Source: an uncultured Eubacteriales bacterium (GTDB lineage: Bacteria; Bacillota; Clostridia; Christensenellales; Aristaeellaceae). Taken from it: a stretch of DNA of 37,184 bases. The stretch is from assembly GCA_902787835.1 (NCBI GenBank), contig CADAHU010000013.1, positions 1 through 37,184 of the forward strand. Direction: 5' to 3'. The position numbers were made by a program, and so were the translations under genes. The notes beneath the pieces were generated by a model. The model saw nothing but the letters and a program-made list of their open reading frames with translations. It was not told the DNA's origin and searched no databases. Shown in pieces: positions 7,552 to 16,406 of this stretch. The first letter of the stretch is position 1, and each line of letters begins with the position of its first letter.

Positions 7552-9539
7552 AGGATATTCCCCCTTCTGATCAGGCGGAACAGGCCGGCCAGGAGGATCA
7601 GCGCCAGGAGAGCGGCAAAATAATAATAGGTTTCCACCACGCCCGTCCTGTCGCCTTCCTGCTGTGCCGTTCGCACGCTGAGCCTGCGGATCCGGTTCAG
7701 GATCTGGTTCAGCGTCAAATTGCCGCCGGCTTGCTGATGGATATAATTGAGCCCCAGATCCCCAGCCACGGCCCGCAGGTTTTCCTCATCCAGGATGGAC
7801 AGCGCATCCGCCTTTCGGGCAGTATCCTGCAGATAGCCACGGCCCGGGTAGTTCATCCGTCCGCCGGCAGCGGTGCCGTAGCCAAGGACGGCGCCGTCAT
7901 CCACGCCCTCCGCCAGATCGCTGAAGCGCATCAGCTCCGATCCATCGGTGATTTCCCCATCGCTCATCAGAAACACAATGGTTTTTCGCATGCCGCTCCT
8001 TCCCTTGGATGCCCGGATCATCGCGGCCAGGGTATCATGCACAGCGTTGATCGTGGAGCCCTCCGCCGTATTGTAGGAGGGCAGGGTGATATGGCTGACC
8101 GTGTCCTCCACCACCGCGACACCCCGCACATAAGGCACCAGCACCTGCGCGCCGTTATCAAACCGCACCAGCGAGAAGCTGCTGCCCGGCAGGGCTTCCA
8201 TGATCCTGGCAATATCCTGTTTAACGCCGGCCATACGCTCCTGCCCGGCGTTATAATCCTCCGCCCACATGCTGATGGTGGTATCCACCGCAAAACAGAC
8301 ATCCAGGTTATCGGTACAGATTTCTTTATTCAGATCCAGCCGCGTTGGGCGGATGATGATCAGCGCGATGCACGCGGCCGCAGCCGTCGCCGCGCCCAGC
8401 GCAATGCGCCTTCTCCGGGCAGGCCAGCCCCTCAGCATGCGCCAGCCGGTCTTGATCAGCAGAAGGATAAGGAGCGCAAGCAGCAGCGCGATGCCGCCCA
8501 GCAGCACCAGGGTCATCAGCTCCGGCGTATCCTCATTCCGGATGGAAACCGCGGTCTCGGATTCCATTTGGACCTCGCTCCGGATGGCGCTGAGGAGCTG
8601 CTCCATGGCCGCGCCGCCGTCCAGCTGGAAAAAAGCGCCGCCCGTGGATTCCACGGCCGTTTTCATCTGCGCCCTGGCCTGCGCGTTCTCCTCGGTCTCC
8701 GCCGCGGGATAGACGCCATAAACCTTCACATGGTCGTAAGCGCACATCTCCGCCACTTCCTCCAGCGTCGTCAGCGGCTCGCCGATATATTCCGGCTGGT
8801 TGTCCGTTACAAAGATAATGATGCGGTTCCGCTGCTGCGTTTCCAGCTCCGGGAAGCTGAACAGACAGGCGGCCAGCCCTTCGCCGATGGCGGAGGTGCC
8901 CTTCTTTTCATACCCCGCCGTAACGCCCCGGTCAAATGCGTACAGCATCTCATTGAGCTCGTTATAGCGCGCGCGCTGCTCCCGGGGGATCTCGCTGGCG
9001 TATTGATACTGATCCGCGTACGTCGTCTGGAACTCTCCGGCCGCGTCGCAATAAGCGGCCAGCTCCTCCAGCCGCTGCGATACAAAGGCGTAATCCTCCG
9101 TTACGGGCACATACTGCTGGCTGGAGGTGTTAAACAGGCAAACGCCCACCTGGTCGCCCTCCAGCTCCGATACCAGGCCGCGGAACCCATCCACAAAGCC
9201 GGACAGACCCGTGCAGCTTGAGGCGGACAGATCCATGCAAAGAAAAATATCGTTATGATTTACCGTTTCCTTTGCCGTGGAACGTCGATAGGGGCGCGCC
9301 GCCAGGGCGATGGCCGCCGCCAGGCTGACAATCAGCCCCAAGGACAGCAGGATCCTATACGCAATACTCCACCTGCGCTTCCGCTTGTAGACAGGCAGCG
9401 CCCTGAACCGCTGGGTATTGGCAGCGCGGACGCCCCGCCGATCGCTTTTTCTGCGCAGGAGGAGGGCTGCCAGCCCCACACCCGCGGTGATCGCCAGGCC
9501 CAGCAGAAGCACGCCGGGATAGACAAATTTCAGTGCCAT
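7548..9539 (-). CDS. Membrane protein with two VWA domains (fused BatA/BatB-like)
   Basis: The 663-residue protein begins at the ATG whose codon is 9539-9537, inside the end of the preceding gene; a longer upstream frame reads over that gene and lacks support. Two N-terminal membrane segments (about 8-28 and 62-82) precede a VWA domain with MIDAS motif DLSAS (Asp103) and VTDNQ. A second pair of membrane segments (TLVLLGGIALLLALLILLL and the IALGAATAAAACIALIII region) precedes a second VWA with DTTIS (Asp419) and MSDGE. A final membrane helix lies near the C-terminus. BatA and BatB are usually separate proteins of about 330 residues; here they are one chain. The domains probably bind a metal-dependent protein ligand beside the membrane. 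Confidence 0.88.
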   Translation of the reverse strand: MALKFVYPGVLLLGLAITAGVGLAALLLRRKSDRRGVRAANTQRFRALPVYKRKRRWSIAYRILLSLGLIVSLAAAIALAARPYRRSTAKETVNHNDIFLCMDLSASSCTGLSGFVDGFRGLVSELEGDQVGVCLFNTSSQQYVPVTEDYAFVSQRLEELAAYCDAAGEFQTTYADQYQYASEIPREQRARYNELNEMLYAFDRGVTAGYEKKGTSAIGEGLAACLFSFPELETQQRNRIIIFVTDNQPEYIGEPLTTLEEVAEMCAYDHVKVYGVYPAAETEENAQARAQMKTAVESTGGAFFQLDGGAAMEQLLSAIRSEVQMESETAVSIRNEDTPELMTLVLLGGIALLLALLILLLIKTGWRMLRGWPARRRRIALGAATAAAACIALIIIRPTRLDLNKEICTDNLDVCFAVDTTISMWAEDYNAGQERMAGVKQDIARIMEALPGSSFSLVRFDNGAQVLVPYVRGVAVVEDTVSHITLPSYNTAEGSTINAVHDTLAAMIRASKGRSGMRKTIVFLMSDGEITDGSELMRFSDLAEGVDDGAVLGYGTAAGGRMNYPGRGYLQDTARKADALSILDEENLRAVAGDLGLNYIHQQAGGNLTLNQILNRIRRLSVRTAQQEGDRTGVVETYYYFAALLALILLAGLFRLIRRGNIL

Positions 9540-10003
9540 TTCCTGATCAGTTCCTTGCTCTTCTGTATCGTAGTATGGATCTCCGGCCGGGGAGTCCTTG
9601 CAAATTCCAGCTCGTACAGTTCTTCCATCAGCCCGGTGAGCGGCGCGCATTTCATTCCCTGCAGCTCAGAAAGGGTCATATGCCCCGCGGGCCGCCTTGT
9701 CATCAGCCCGACAAACCGGCGCACCTCCCCGCTGATCAGCCGATAGGCTGCGCGGCTGTCCAATTCCCGCCGCCGAAAGCGCTTTTCAATCCGTTTCAGG
9801 CCGCCAATGGAACGGCGCTTCCAGAGGAACCGCCGGATCGCCTGGAACAAGCCGATCCTTTCGTCCCGCGGCCTGTCCAGGTACTTCAGCAGTGCGCGCA
9901 CCCCAAGCCACAGCGCAACGGAGGCCAGCAGCAGCGCGCCGCCGATCAGCGGCCATGCGGCCTCAAAATCATAGGGAGCCTGCAGAACGACCGAGTATTT
10001 CAT
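9530..10003 (-). CDS. Small membrane protein of the MoxR operon
   Basis: The 157-residue protein has one membrane segment (about 17-38, AAWPLIGGALLLASVALWLGV) followed by a very basic cytoplasmic region (KRRSIGGLKRIEKRFRRRE) and a helical C-terminus. This is the position often taken by DUF4381-like membrane proteins between DUF58 and VWA genes in MoxR operons, and the topology fits, though I cannot confirm the family. Starts and stops overlap those of both neighbours (four bases with DUF58, ten with VWA). Confidence 0.75.
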   Translation of the reverse strand: MKYSVVLQAPYDFEAAWPLIGGALLLASVALWLGVRALLKYLDRPRDERIGLFQAIRRFLWKRRSIGGLKRIEKRFRRRELDSRAAYRLISGEVRRFVGLMTRRPAGHMTLSELQGMKCAPLTGLMEELYELEFARTPRPEIHTTIQKSKELIRKWH

Positions 10004-10884
10004 GCCCGCATGCCTCCCTTTCTCCTGCGGAACAGCTCCGCCAGGGCGTCCACGATCTCCTCTTCCCTGGAGATATTGCGGAAAAGCACCCGATGCGGCG
10101 TCATCAGGCGCTCCGCCTGCGCGTCCATATCCGCCCTTTGCGCCAGTTCCTCCCGGTGCAGGCGCTCATCCATGGTCAGAAAGGGATCCTCCCAGCGGTT
10201 CGCCTGGATATCGAATGCATCCGGCGTCGTCAGGTATGCGTCCTCCAGCTTAAAGATATATACATCGTTTTTCAAGGCCAGCCGGCGCACCAGAATCTCG
10301 TCGATTTCCGCCAGCCCCTCCTTGTCCGTGATGACCACCAGGATCATGCGCCTGGAAAAGGTATCGGATACCTTTTCCAGCGTCTGGCGGAGAGAATGGA
10401 CAGGCTCGCCGCCATTCAGCGCCTTTTTGTACTCCGAGAGCAGCCCCTCCAGGTGCATCGCGCCAGACATGAAGCGGGTGATCGTATTTCCCCGGTCATC
10501 GCTGAGGGCCATGGCATAGTTTACGCCCTGCTTGTCAAACAGATAGGCGCTCACGCCCAGGATCGCCAGCGCCAGCTCCGCCTTGGCCTCGCCGGCGGGC
10601 GTATCCCCGCTCATTTTTACGCCGTTATCGCAAACGAAAAGGACATTGTGCTTTTTTTCGGCAAAATAGCGGCGCACCAGGATTTTGTTGGTCCTGGACG
10701 AGGATTTCCAATCGATATCGCCAACCTCGTCCCCGGGCCGGTACTCCCGCAGGTCATCAAAATCCAGGCTTCGGCCATGCTGGCGGGAGCTGAAGCTGCC
10801 ATCCAGCAGATCCGATGTTTTTTGGCGGGTATACAGCGCGGCCATCCGCCGCACCTTTTCAAGATAATCGGTGTTGATATTCAT
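10000..10884 (-). CDS. DUF58 domain protein
   Basis: This 294-residue protein carries the diagnostic DUF58 segment, DFDDLREYRPGDEVGDIDW, followed by KSSSRTNKILVRRYFAEKKH. A degenerate VWA-like part follows, with VLFVCDNGVKM at the MIDAS position and MILVVITDKEG. DUF58 proteins are constant partners of MoxR AAA+ ATPases and may link the ATPase to the VWA client proteins. It lacks the N-terminal membrane helices found in some members, so it is probably peripheral. It overlaps the MoxR gene by four bases. Confidence 0.9.
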   Translation of the reverse strand: MNINTDYLEKVRRMAALYTRQKTSDLLDGSFSSRQHGRSLDFDDLREYRPGDEVGDIDWKSSSRTNKILVRRYFAEKKHNVLFVCDNGVKMSGDTPAGEAKAELALAILGVSAYLFDKQGVNYAMALSDDRGNTITRFMSGAMHLEGLLSEYKKALNGGEPVHSLRQTLEKVSDTFSRRMILVVITDKEGLAEIDEILVRRLALKNDVYIFKLEDAYLTTPDAFDIQANRWEDPFLTMDERLHREELAQRADMDAQAERLMTPHRVLFRNISREEEIVDALAELFRRRKGGMRA

Positions 10885-11876
10885 GGCATGGGCACCGCGC
10901 TCAGGATCCCGTCGATGATCTGCTCCTCGTCCACCCGGTCCGCGACGGCGGCGTAACTGATGCCGATGCGGTGCCGAAGGATCTGATGGGCCATCTGCTT
11001 CACATCATCGGGCGTGGCGTAATCCCGTCCGCCGATAAGCGCCATAGCTTTGGCGATGCGCAGGAAGTTGATCGTGGCGCGGGGGCTTGCCCCGATGCGC
11101 ACATACCGCGCCAGCTCGGCCTTGAGCATTTTTTCCGGCGAGCGGGTTGCGCTGACGATCCGGGTAATGTACTGCCGGACCGAATCATCCACATACACGC
11201 GCTCCGCAATAGCCTGCACCCGATCCAGCTCCTCAATGGTCAGAACAGGCTCCTGCTTCTGTGAAAAAACGCCGCTCTCGGTACGGGCCAGGATCTGCAG
11301 CTCATCCTCCTCGCTGGGGTAGGTGATCCGCTCCTTGATCATAAAGCGGTCCGTCTGCGCCTCAGACAAGGGATAAGTGCCCTCCTGCTCGATGGGGTTC
11401 TGGGTGGCGATGACGATAAACACATCCTGGGGCATGGTGTAGGTGGTGCCGCCAATGGTCACCTGCTTTTCCTGCATGGCCTCCAGCATGGCGCTCTGGG
11501 TTTTTGCGCTGGAGCGGTTGACCTCGTCCAGCAGCACAAAATTTGCGAATACAGGGCCGAAAATCGTTTCAAACTTGCCCGTATCCTGGTGATAGATCTG
11601 GGTTCCGATGATATCGCTGGGCAAAAGATCGGGCGTGCACTGGATGCGGGAAAATTTGCCGCTTACCGCATCGGAGATCGCCTTGGCCGCCGTTGTCTTG
11701 GCCAGGCCCGGCACCGATTCCAGCAGGATATGCCCATCCGCGATGATCGCGGCAAACAGCGAGGTCTCCAGCTTCCGCTGCCCCACCACCCGAGCCTCAA
11801 AATATTGCTTCAGCTTTTCAATCATCTCCTGTGAAAAGCGAAAATCCACCTCCGGAATCGCGCCGTTTTCAAGCAT
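10881..11876 (-). CDS. MoxR-family AAA+ ATPase
   Basis: The protein of 331 residues has a Walker A variant GLAKTT (57-62, preceded by LLESVP), Walker B FVLLDEVNR, sensor 1 VIATQNPIEQEGTYPLSEAQTDRF, and the C-terminal lid typical of MoxR. MoxR ATPases act as chaperones that load metal ions or remodel VWA-domain partners. I place the start at the ATG whose codon is 11876-11874, where GGAGG is 7-8 bases upstream on the minus strand and the family's N-terminus begins; the longer frame to 12005 has no ribosome site. It is the first gene of a six-gene overlapping operon. Confidence 0.95.
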   Translation of the reverse strand: MLENGAIPEVDFRFSQEMIEKLKQYFEARVVGQRKLETSLFAAIIADGHILLESVPGLAKTTAAKAISDAVSGKFSRIQCTPDLLPSDIIGTQIYHQDTGKFETIFGPVFANFVLLDEVNRSSAKTQSAMLEAMQEKQVTIGGTTYTMPQDVFIVIATQNPIEQEGTYPLSEAQTDRFMIKERITYPSEEDELQILARTESGVFSQKQEPVLTIEELDRVQAIAERVYVDDSVRQYITRIVSATRSPEKMLKAELARYVRIGASPRATINFLRIAKAMALIGGRDYATPDDVKQMAHQILRHRIGISYAAVADRVDEEQIIDGILSAVPMP

Positions 11877-12035
11877 TCTCCGTTCCTCCCTGTATTGTAT
11901 CGTATTGCTGTATATTCTTTTGCGGGCGATTTGGTCTTTCCGTCGCAGCCGGCCCGCGCATAACAATGCCATTATACCGCAGCCAGGATGCAGAAACAAT
12001 CCCATTTTATTTGAATCCGCCGCATAAAATATGCA

Positions 12036-12064
12036 TTGCGATAAAGCCGGAAATGCGGTAATAT
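12036..12064 (+). promoter_or_regulatory. Promoter of the TIM-barrel gene
   Basis: TTGCGA (12036-12041), 17 bases of spacer and TAATAT (12059-12064) form a good sigma-A-type promoter 38 bases before the ATG. It lies in the divergent gap with the MoxR operon. Confidence 0.65.
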
Positions 12065-12101
12065 ATCAGGTACAGCAACAGCACACAGGGAGGAATAAAA
12101 A

Positions 12102-12920
12102 ATGAAAATCGCGGCGTTCTATGAAAATATTTACGACGGCGCACAGGCCATGGGCCGCTCCATGGAGGAGACGCTGGGTTCCCTGCGCGCGGAGGGCATG
12201 GAGGGGCTGTATATCTCCATGGACTCCTGGAAGCGGGACGGGCATGAACTGCAGGGCATCCTCAGCCGGCAGGGCGTGGCGCTGGAGGGCATGCACTGCT
12301 TCTGCGATTTTCCCGGCCAGCCCGATTCTGACGCTTACCGGGAAATGATCGATACCGCGGCGGACATCGGCGCCAGGCATCTGCTTTTTGTGCCCGGCAT
12401 GCTGCATACGGGCAATACCCCGCGGGATCTGCAGCGCATGATCGACGGCATGCGCCGCGCGGTGGAATACGGGCAGTACAGGGGGCTTCCCATCCTGATG
12501 GAGGATTTTGACGGGCTGCTGGCCCCCTATAACTGCATGGCCGGCCTGCAATACTTTATGGAGCAGGTGGAGGGGCTGGAGTGCGCCTTCGATACGGGAA
12601 ACTTTATCATATTCCACGAGGATGAGCTGGCGGCCTTTGATCTGTTTGCTCCCCGCATCCGCACCCTGCACCTGAAGGACCGCTGCGCCACGCCCCGCCA
12701 TGCCGGCGATACGCCATTGCGCTGCGCCGATGGATCCATGGCCTACTGCTGCGCCGTGGGCAGCGGCGATATCCGCATGGCGCAGATCCTGGAGCGGCTC
12801 AAGGCCATGGGCTACCCGGGCAATGTGATCGCCGAGCTGTACTGCGTGGATCCGCGCGAGGTGCTGGGCGACCTTGCGCAATCCATCCGCTGGCTGCGCG
12901 GCCAGGGGCTCGGGCAATAA
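12102..12920 (+). CDS. Sugar phosphate isomerase/epimerase-like TIM barrel (AP endonuclease 2 family)
   Basis: The 272-residue protein shows the metal-site sequence of the xylose isomerase-like TIM-barrel superfamily: PILMEDF (Glu), CAFDTGN (Asp), RTLHLKDR (His, Asp) and a final strand VIAELYC (Glu). These enzymes isomerise or epimerise sugars or inositols, or cleave abasic DNA; a monosaccharide or sugar-acid substrate is most likely. A GGAGG lies 9 bases before the ATG. It stands alone, with its own promoter and the long palindromic terminator downstream. Confidence 0.85.
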   Translation: MKIAAFYENIYDGAQAMGRSMEETLGSLRAEGMEGLYISMDSWKRDGHELQGILSRQGVALEGMHCFCDFPGQPDSDAYREMIDTAADIGARHLLFVPGMLHTGNTPRDLQRMIDGMRRAVEYGQYRGLPILMEDFDGLLAPYNCMAGLQYFMEQVEGLECAFDTGNFIIFHEDELAAFDLFAPRIRTLHLKDRCATPRHAGDTPLRCADGSMAYCCAVGSGDIRMAQILERLKAMGYPGNVIAELYCVDPREVLGDLAQSIRWLRGQGLGQ

Positions 12921-12944
12921 AACATCATCCCGCTGGAATTGGAC

Positions 12945-13255
12945 GGGGAAGGGGACGGACGGAAGCGTTTCTTTCCGGCGCCCAGAAAGAAACCGAAAGA
13001 GGCTGCGTTTGCCGCCGTAAATGCTGCTGCATTTTCCGTCAACTGGTTTTACGCCTGCCGCCGTTCCCTGGCAGCGCAGCTTTGCCGTGCAAGCGGTGCG
13101 CAAAGCGGTACCGCTGAACAAAGAGAAAAATCCGGAAAAATCAAACGAGCTTGGTTTTTCCGGATTTTTCTCTTTGTTCTTATACCATGGAACTCTCTTG
13201 GCGGCCATGGGCAAGCTGGCGGAAGCGAGTTTGTTCGTCCGCTCATAAACCGTTT
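12945..13255 (+). repeat. Dispersed modular repeat, copy R3 (most complete)
   Basis: Blocks in order: hairpin GTTTCTTTC/GAAAGAAAC (12967-12975 / 12985-12993); ACCGAAAGAGGCTGCGTT; GCCGCCGTAAATGCTGC; TACGCCTGCCGCCGTTCCC; CCGCTGAACA; the 21-bp palindromic terminator; and AAGCTGGCGGAAGCGAG followed by TCCGCTCATAAACCG. Each block recurs in at least one of the other three copies, whereas the terminator stem is unique. It occupies the gap between two convergent genes. Confidence 0.8.
13120..13175. terminator. 21-bp palindromic bidirectional terminator inside R3
   Basis: Arms 13120-13140 and 13155-13175 are perfectly complementary over 21 bp around a 14-nt loop. The stem is A-rich on the left arm and T-rich on the right, so it can terminate from either side. 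It separates the converging genes ending at 12920 (plus) and 13299 (minus). Confidence 0.9.
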
Positions 13256-13298
13256 AGAAGCGCCGCCGTTCCATTCGGCGATGCCGAAGCGGCTTTTT

Positions 13299-15518
13299 TC
13301 AGATCATTTTCATGGGTCTTTCCCGCTTTGTCGGTGCGTCCGCATTGCTGACGCCGATGATGATATATTGCCTCACCTCGTCATCCATCAGCCGGATGGC
13401 CTTGCAGTTGATGCATACCGGTTTATCCTCAAGCATCAGGCGGCAGTCCGCGGAGAAGGGCTGTCCGCCCTCGATCGCCTGCATCAGGCGGTCCTTTTCC
13501 CAGATGGCGAGCGCCTTTTCCAGGTCGTCGGGATGCGCCAGGCGGATCATGTTCTGACGGCATTTCTCAAAGAAGTTTGATCCGCTCCGCTTCATGCGCA
13601 GTTCCCGGCCTTCCGCATTGAAGCCATATTCGATGAACGCATCGTTCTCCGTATTGACCAGGTAGATGCTGTGATAATCCCTGCACAGCGCCTGGGCGAT
13701 ACGCGCAAAGGTCACGGCGCCGCCGTCAAAAGCCGGCTGGCCGTCCGCGCAGGCTGCGGCGGAAGCGTTCTTTTCGCTCCGGTCAGGCCGGGGCTGGTCC
13801 GCCGCCTCCAGACGCTCCTCCTGCCGCTTTTTTTCCATCGCGAAGGCGTCAAAGGCCTCCGGCGGGATGGGTTTGGAAAAATAATAGCCCTGCACGATAT
13901 CGCAGCCCATGGTCTTGAGGGCGCTGACCTGTTCCCGGGTCTCCACGCCCTCGGCAATGACGGGCACGCCCAGGTAATCGGCAATATCGATGATCAGCTC
14001 CAGCATGCGCACGTCGCCCTGGCCCTCAAAGGCGCTGCGGATGAAGGTCATATCCAGCTTCAGGGCGTCGATGGGCAGATGCGAGATCATGCCCAGGGAG
14101 GAATAGCCGGTGCCAAAATCGTCCATCTCCACCTTCATGCCCAGCGCGCGCAGGGCGTTTACGGTGGAAATGATAAAATCAGCATCGTCGGTATAGGCCG
14201 ATTCGGTGATCTCCAGCAGCAGCTCCTCGGGCTTCAGGCCGTTTTCCCGCAGCAGCCGCTGAAAGGTGGAAATCAGCGCGGGATCAAACATATCCATCCG
14301 GGATACGTTGACCGATACCGGCACGGATACGCCGCAGCGATCCTTCCAGCGCCTCACCTGGGCCGCGGCCTCCGCCCAGACGTAGTTATCCAGCTTGGAG
14401 ATCAGGCCGTTGCTTTCAAACAAAGGGATAAAAACCCCCGGGCTGACCAGCCCCAGCTTGGGATGCTGCCAGCGGACCAGCGCCTCCGCGCTGGTCAGGA
14501 TCGGCGTTTCCGGACGGATATCAAACTTGGGCTGATAATAAACCTTGAACTGCCGCTCCCGGATGGCGCTGTCAAACTCCTCCACCAGCTGCTCGGAGAA
14601 CAGCTCCGCCTTATGCAACTCTTCATCATAAATGGAAACGTTTTGCGTATAGTTGCTGCGCACCGCGTCGGCGGCCGTCTTGGCCCGGTCGAAGCGCTGC
14701 TCCATGTCCACGGTCTTATCGGCCCGGGGATAGACGCCCATGCGCAGCCGGACGCGGCCCGCCGCGCTCTCCCCGTCCTCCAGCCCGGCCGAAAGGCTGT
14801 CCATCAGCTCCCGGTAATCCTCCCGGTGGGGGCAGTAGAGCATAAAGGTATCGGCCTCCCGCCGGCAGACGATGCCGCCGGAGTCCTTTACGTTTTCCCG
14901 CAGCATATGGCCAAGCTGCCTGAGCACCTGATCGGAGTACGCCCTGCCGTAGCGCTCGTTGAGCATATGAAAATGGTTGACATCCACCACGATGGCGTCC
15001 ATGGCGATGCTCCGGTGATGCTGATCAAAGGTTTCGGCATAGCTGTAAAAATAATCGCGGTTATACAGGCCGGTCAGCGGATCGCGCTCCGTATCGTGGA
15101 TGATCTGCCGGTCCTCCGAAAGCTCGATGATGCGGCGCACCCGGGCCATTACGATATCGCGCCGGGGATAGGGCTTGGGGATAAAATCCAGCGCGCCCAG
15201 ATCCAGGCAGGCGACCTCCGACTCCTGATCGGCGGTCATGACAATGACCGGGATCCGGGACAGCTCCGCGTCCTCCGACAGCAGCTTCAGCACCACCATG
15301 CCCGACAGAACCGGCATTTGCAGGTCCAGCAGCACAAGGGCCAGCGTGTCCCTGTGCCGGCGGATCTGCTCCATGGCCTCCCGGCCGTCCGACGCAAAGA
15401 TGGTATCATATTCATCCTGGAGGAGCGACCCCAGGATCTCCCGGTTGATGATCTCGTCATCGACGACCATTACCTGCTTTTTGACCGCCAGGTGCAGCTT
15501 GGATGGATTCTCCGACAT
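13299..15518 (-). CDS. Response regulator with REC, degenerate GGDEF, EAL and PAS-like domains
   Basis: The 739-residue protein begins with a receiver domain (acidic pair 20-21, phospho-acceptor Asp65 in VLLDLQMP, IPKPYP). A GGDEF domain follows whose active site reads CRREADTF near residue 217 instead of GGDEF, so it cannot be an active cyclase. The EAL domain (from about 320) keeps EALVRW, NVSRMD, EITES, DDFGTGYSSL, LKLDMTFI, AEGVET and DIVQGYYF, so c-di-GMP phosphodiesterase activity is likely. A linker of about 40 residues leads to a C-terminal PAS-like region (from about 615). A partner histidine kinase is not in the window. c-di-GMP hydrolysis under phosphorylation control is the expected role. 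Confidence 0.92.
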   Translation of the reverse strand: MSENPSKLHLAVKKQVMVVDDEIINREILGSLLQDEYDTIFASDGREAMEQIRRHRDTLALVLLDLQMPVLSGMVVLKLLSEDAELSRIPVIVMTADQESEVACLDLGALDFIPKPYPRRDIVMARVRRIIELSEDRQIIHDTERDPLTGLYNRDYFYSYAETFDQHHRSIAMDAIVVDVNHFHMLNERYGRAYSDQVLRQLGHMLRENVKDSGGIVCRREADTFMLYCPHREDYRELMDSLSAGLEDGESAAGRVRLRMGVYPRADKTVDMEQRFDRAKTAADAVRSNYTQNVSIYDEELHKAELFSEQLVEEFDSAIRERQFKVYYQPKFDIRPETPILTSAEALVRWQHPKLGLVSPGVFIPLFESNGLISKLDNYVWAEAAAQVRRWKDRCGVSVPVSVNVSRMDMFDPALISTFQRLLRENGLKPEELLLEITESAYTDDADFIISTVNALRALGMKVEMDDFGTGYSSLGMISHLPIDALKLDMTFIRSAFEGQGDVRMLELIIDIADYLGVPVIAEGVETREQVSALKTMGCDIVQGYYFSKPIPPEAFDAFAMEKKRQEERLEAADQPRPDRSEKNASAAACADGQPAFDGGAVTFARIAQALCRDYHSIYLVNTENDAFIEYGFNAEGRELRMKRSGSNFFEKCRQNMIRLAHPDDLEKALAIWEKDRLMQAIEGGQPFSADCRLMLEDKPVCINCKAIRLMDDEVRQYIIIGVSNADAPTKRERPMKMI

Positions 15519-15837
15519 ACTGTATTTCCTCCCGTTTTACCGTTCGGGGCTTGTCGCGGATAATTTTTCTTCGCGGGGATAAAGGGCCCGCCATGCATAT
15601 CCAATTATTATTCTGCAAGCTTCGCGCAATTCCTGCCTTTTTCTCGCCGTCGCGCATAAAAACGGCAGAAAAAAAACGCCGCCGTCCCTGCCGATCCGCC
15701 CCGCAAAAGCACAAGACAAAGGCGGGATTCCATGGTATAATCGTACGGCGGGCCGAAAGAGCCGCCGGAAAACCGAACCGCCCGGAGCGCGCTGCCCGGG
15801 CGGAACGCAAGCATTATGAACACACAGGAGGAACCCC
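15519..15837. other. Divergent intergenic region
   Basis: No gene is seen. It separates the c-di-GMP gene from the Nudix gene and holds the Nudix promoter at 15713-15741. An A-rich patch lies at about 15668-15676. Nothing else stands out. Confidence 0.6.
15713..15741 (+). promoter_or_regulatory. Extended -10 promoter of the Nudix gene
   Basis: AAGACA (15713-15718), 17 bases of spacer and TATAAT (15736-15741), with TG one base before the -10 (TGGTATAAT), make a strong extended -10 promoter. It lies about 96 bases before the ATG, leaving room for a 5' leader without obvious structure. Confidence 0.7.
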
Positions 15838-16401
15838 ATGAAATACCAGGGCATCCGCAAGATCCACGAGGGCAAATTCATCACCCGCTACGATGTGGAT
15901 TACATGACCGCCGAAGGGCACGCCAAAACCTACGAGATCATCAGCCGGAACAAAAACATCCAGACGCTGGAGCAGCTGCAGAACAAGCAGGCGGATTCCG
16001 TCGTGATGATCCTGACCGACGAGAGCGGCGAGCGCATCCTGGTCAGCCGGGAATACCGCATGGCCATGGCGCAGTGGATCTATAACTTCCCGGCCGGGCT
16101 GATTGACCCCGGCGAAACCCCGGAGGAAAGCGCACGCCGGGAGCTGTGGGAGGAAACGGGGCTACGGCTTGTGCGCATCGACGACGTGCTGGACAACAGC
16201 TACAGCGCCGTGGGCTTCGCCAACGAGCGCAACATCTGCGTGTTCGGCGCGGCCTCCGGGGAATTCCGCAAGAGCACCTCGGATATGGAAGAGATCGCCC
16301 CGGGCTGGTATACCAAGGCGGAAATGCGCAATCTGCTGCGCACGGAGGCCTTTGCAGCCAGAACCCAGGCGTACTGCTACGCCTGGGCCATGAAAGATTA
16401 A
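15838..16401 (+). CDS. Nudix hydrolase (ADP-ribose pyrophosphatase-like)
   Basis: The complete Nudix box GETPEESARRELWEETGL, preceded by FPAGLIDP, is in a 187-residue protein, the usual size. The P-A-G-x-x-D/E-P-G-E start is typical of ADP-ribose or nucleoside-diphosphate-sugar pyrophosphatases, which hydrolyse X-linked nucleoside diphosphates with Mg. The start at 15838 has GGAGG eight bases upstream. Its stop lies only five bases from the end of the converging carboxylesterase gene, with no terminator between them. Confidence 0.92.
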   Translation: MKYQGIRKIHEGKFITRYDVDYMTAEGHAKTYEIISRNKNIQTLEQLQNKQADSVVMILTDESGERILVSREYRMAMAQWIYNFPAGLIDPGETPEESARRELWEETGLRLVRIDDVLDNSYSAVGFANERNICVFGAASGEFRKSTSDMEEIAPGWYTKAEMRNLLRTEAFAARTQAYCYAWAMKD

Positions 16402-16406
16402 GGAGA

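Noticed and set aside
13671..15563. A 630-codon plus-strand open frame opposite the REC/GGDEF/EAL gene
   Set aside because: The minus-strand protein has unmistakable REC and EAL motifs; the plus-strand frame has none and no ribosome site.
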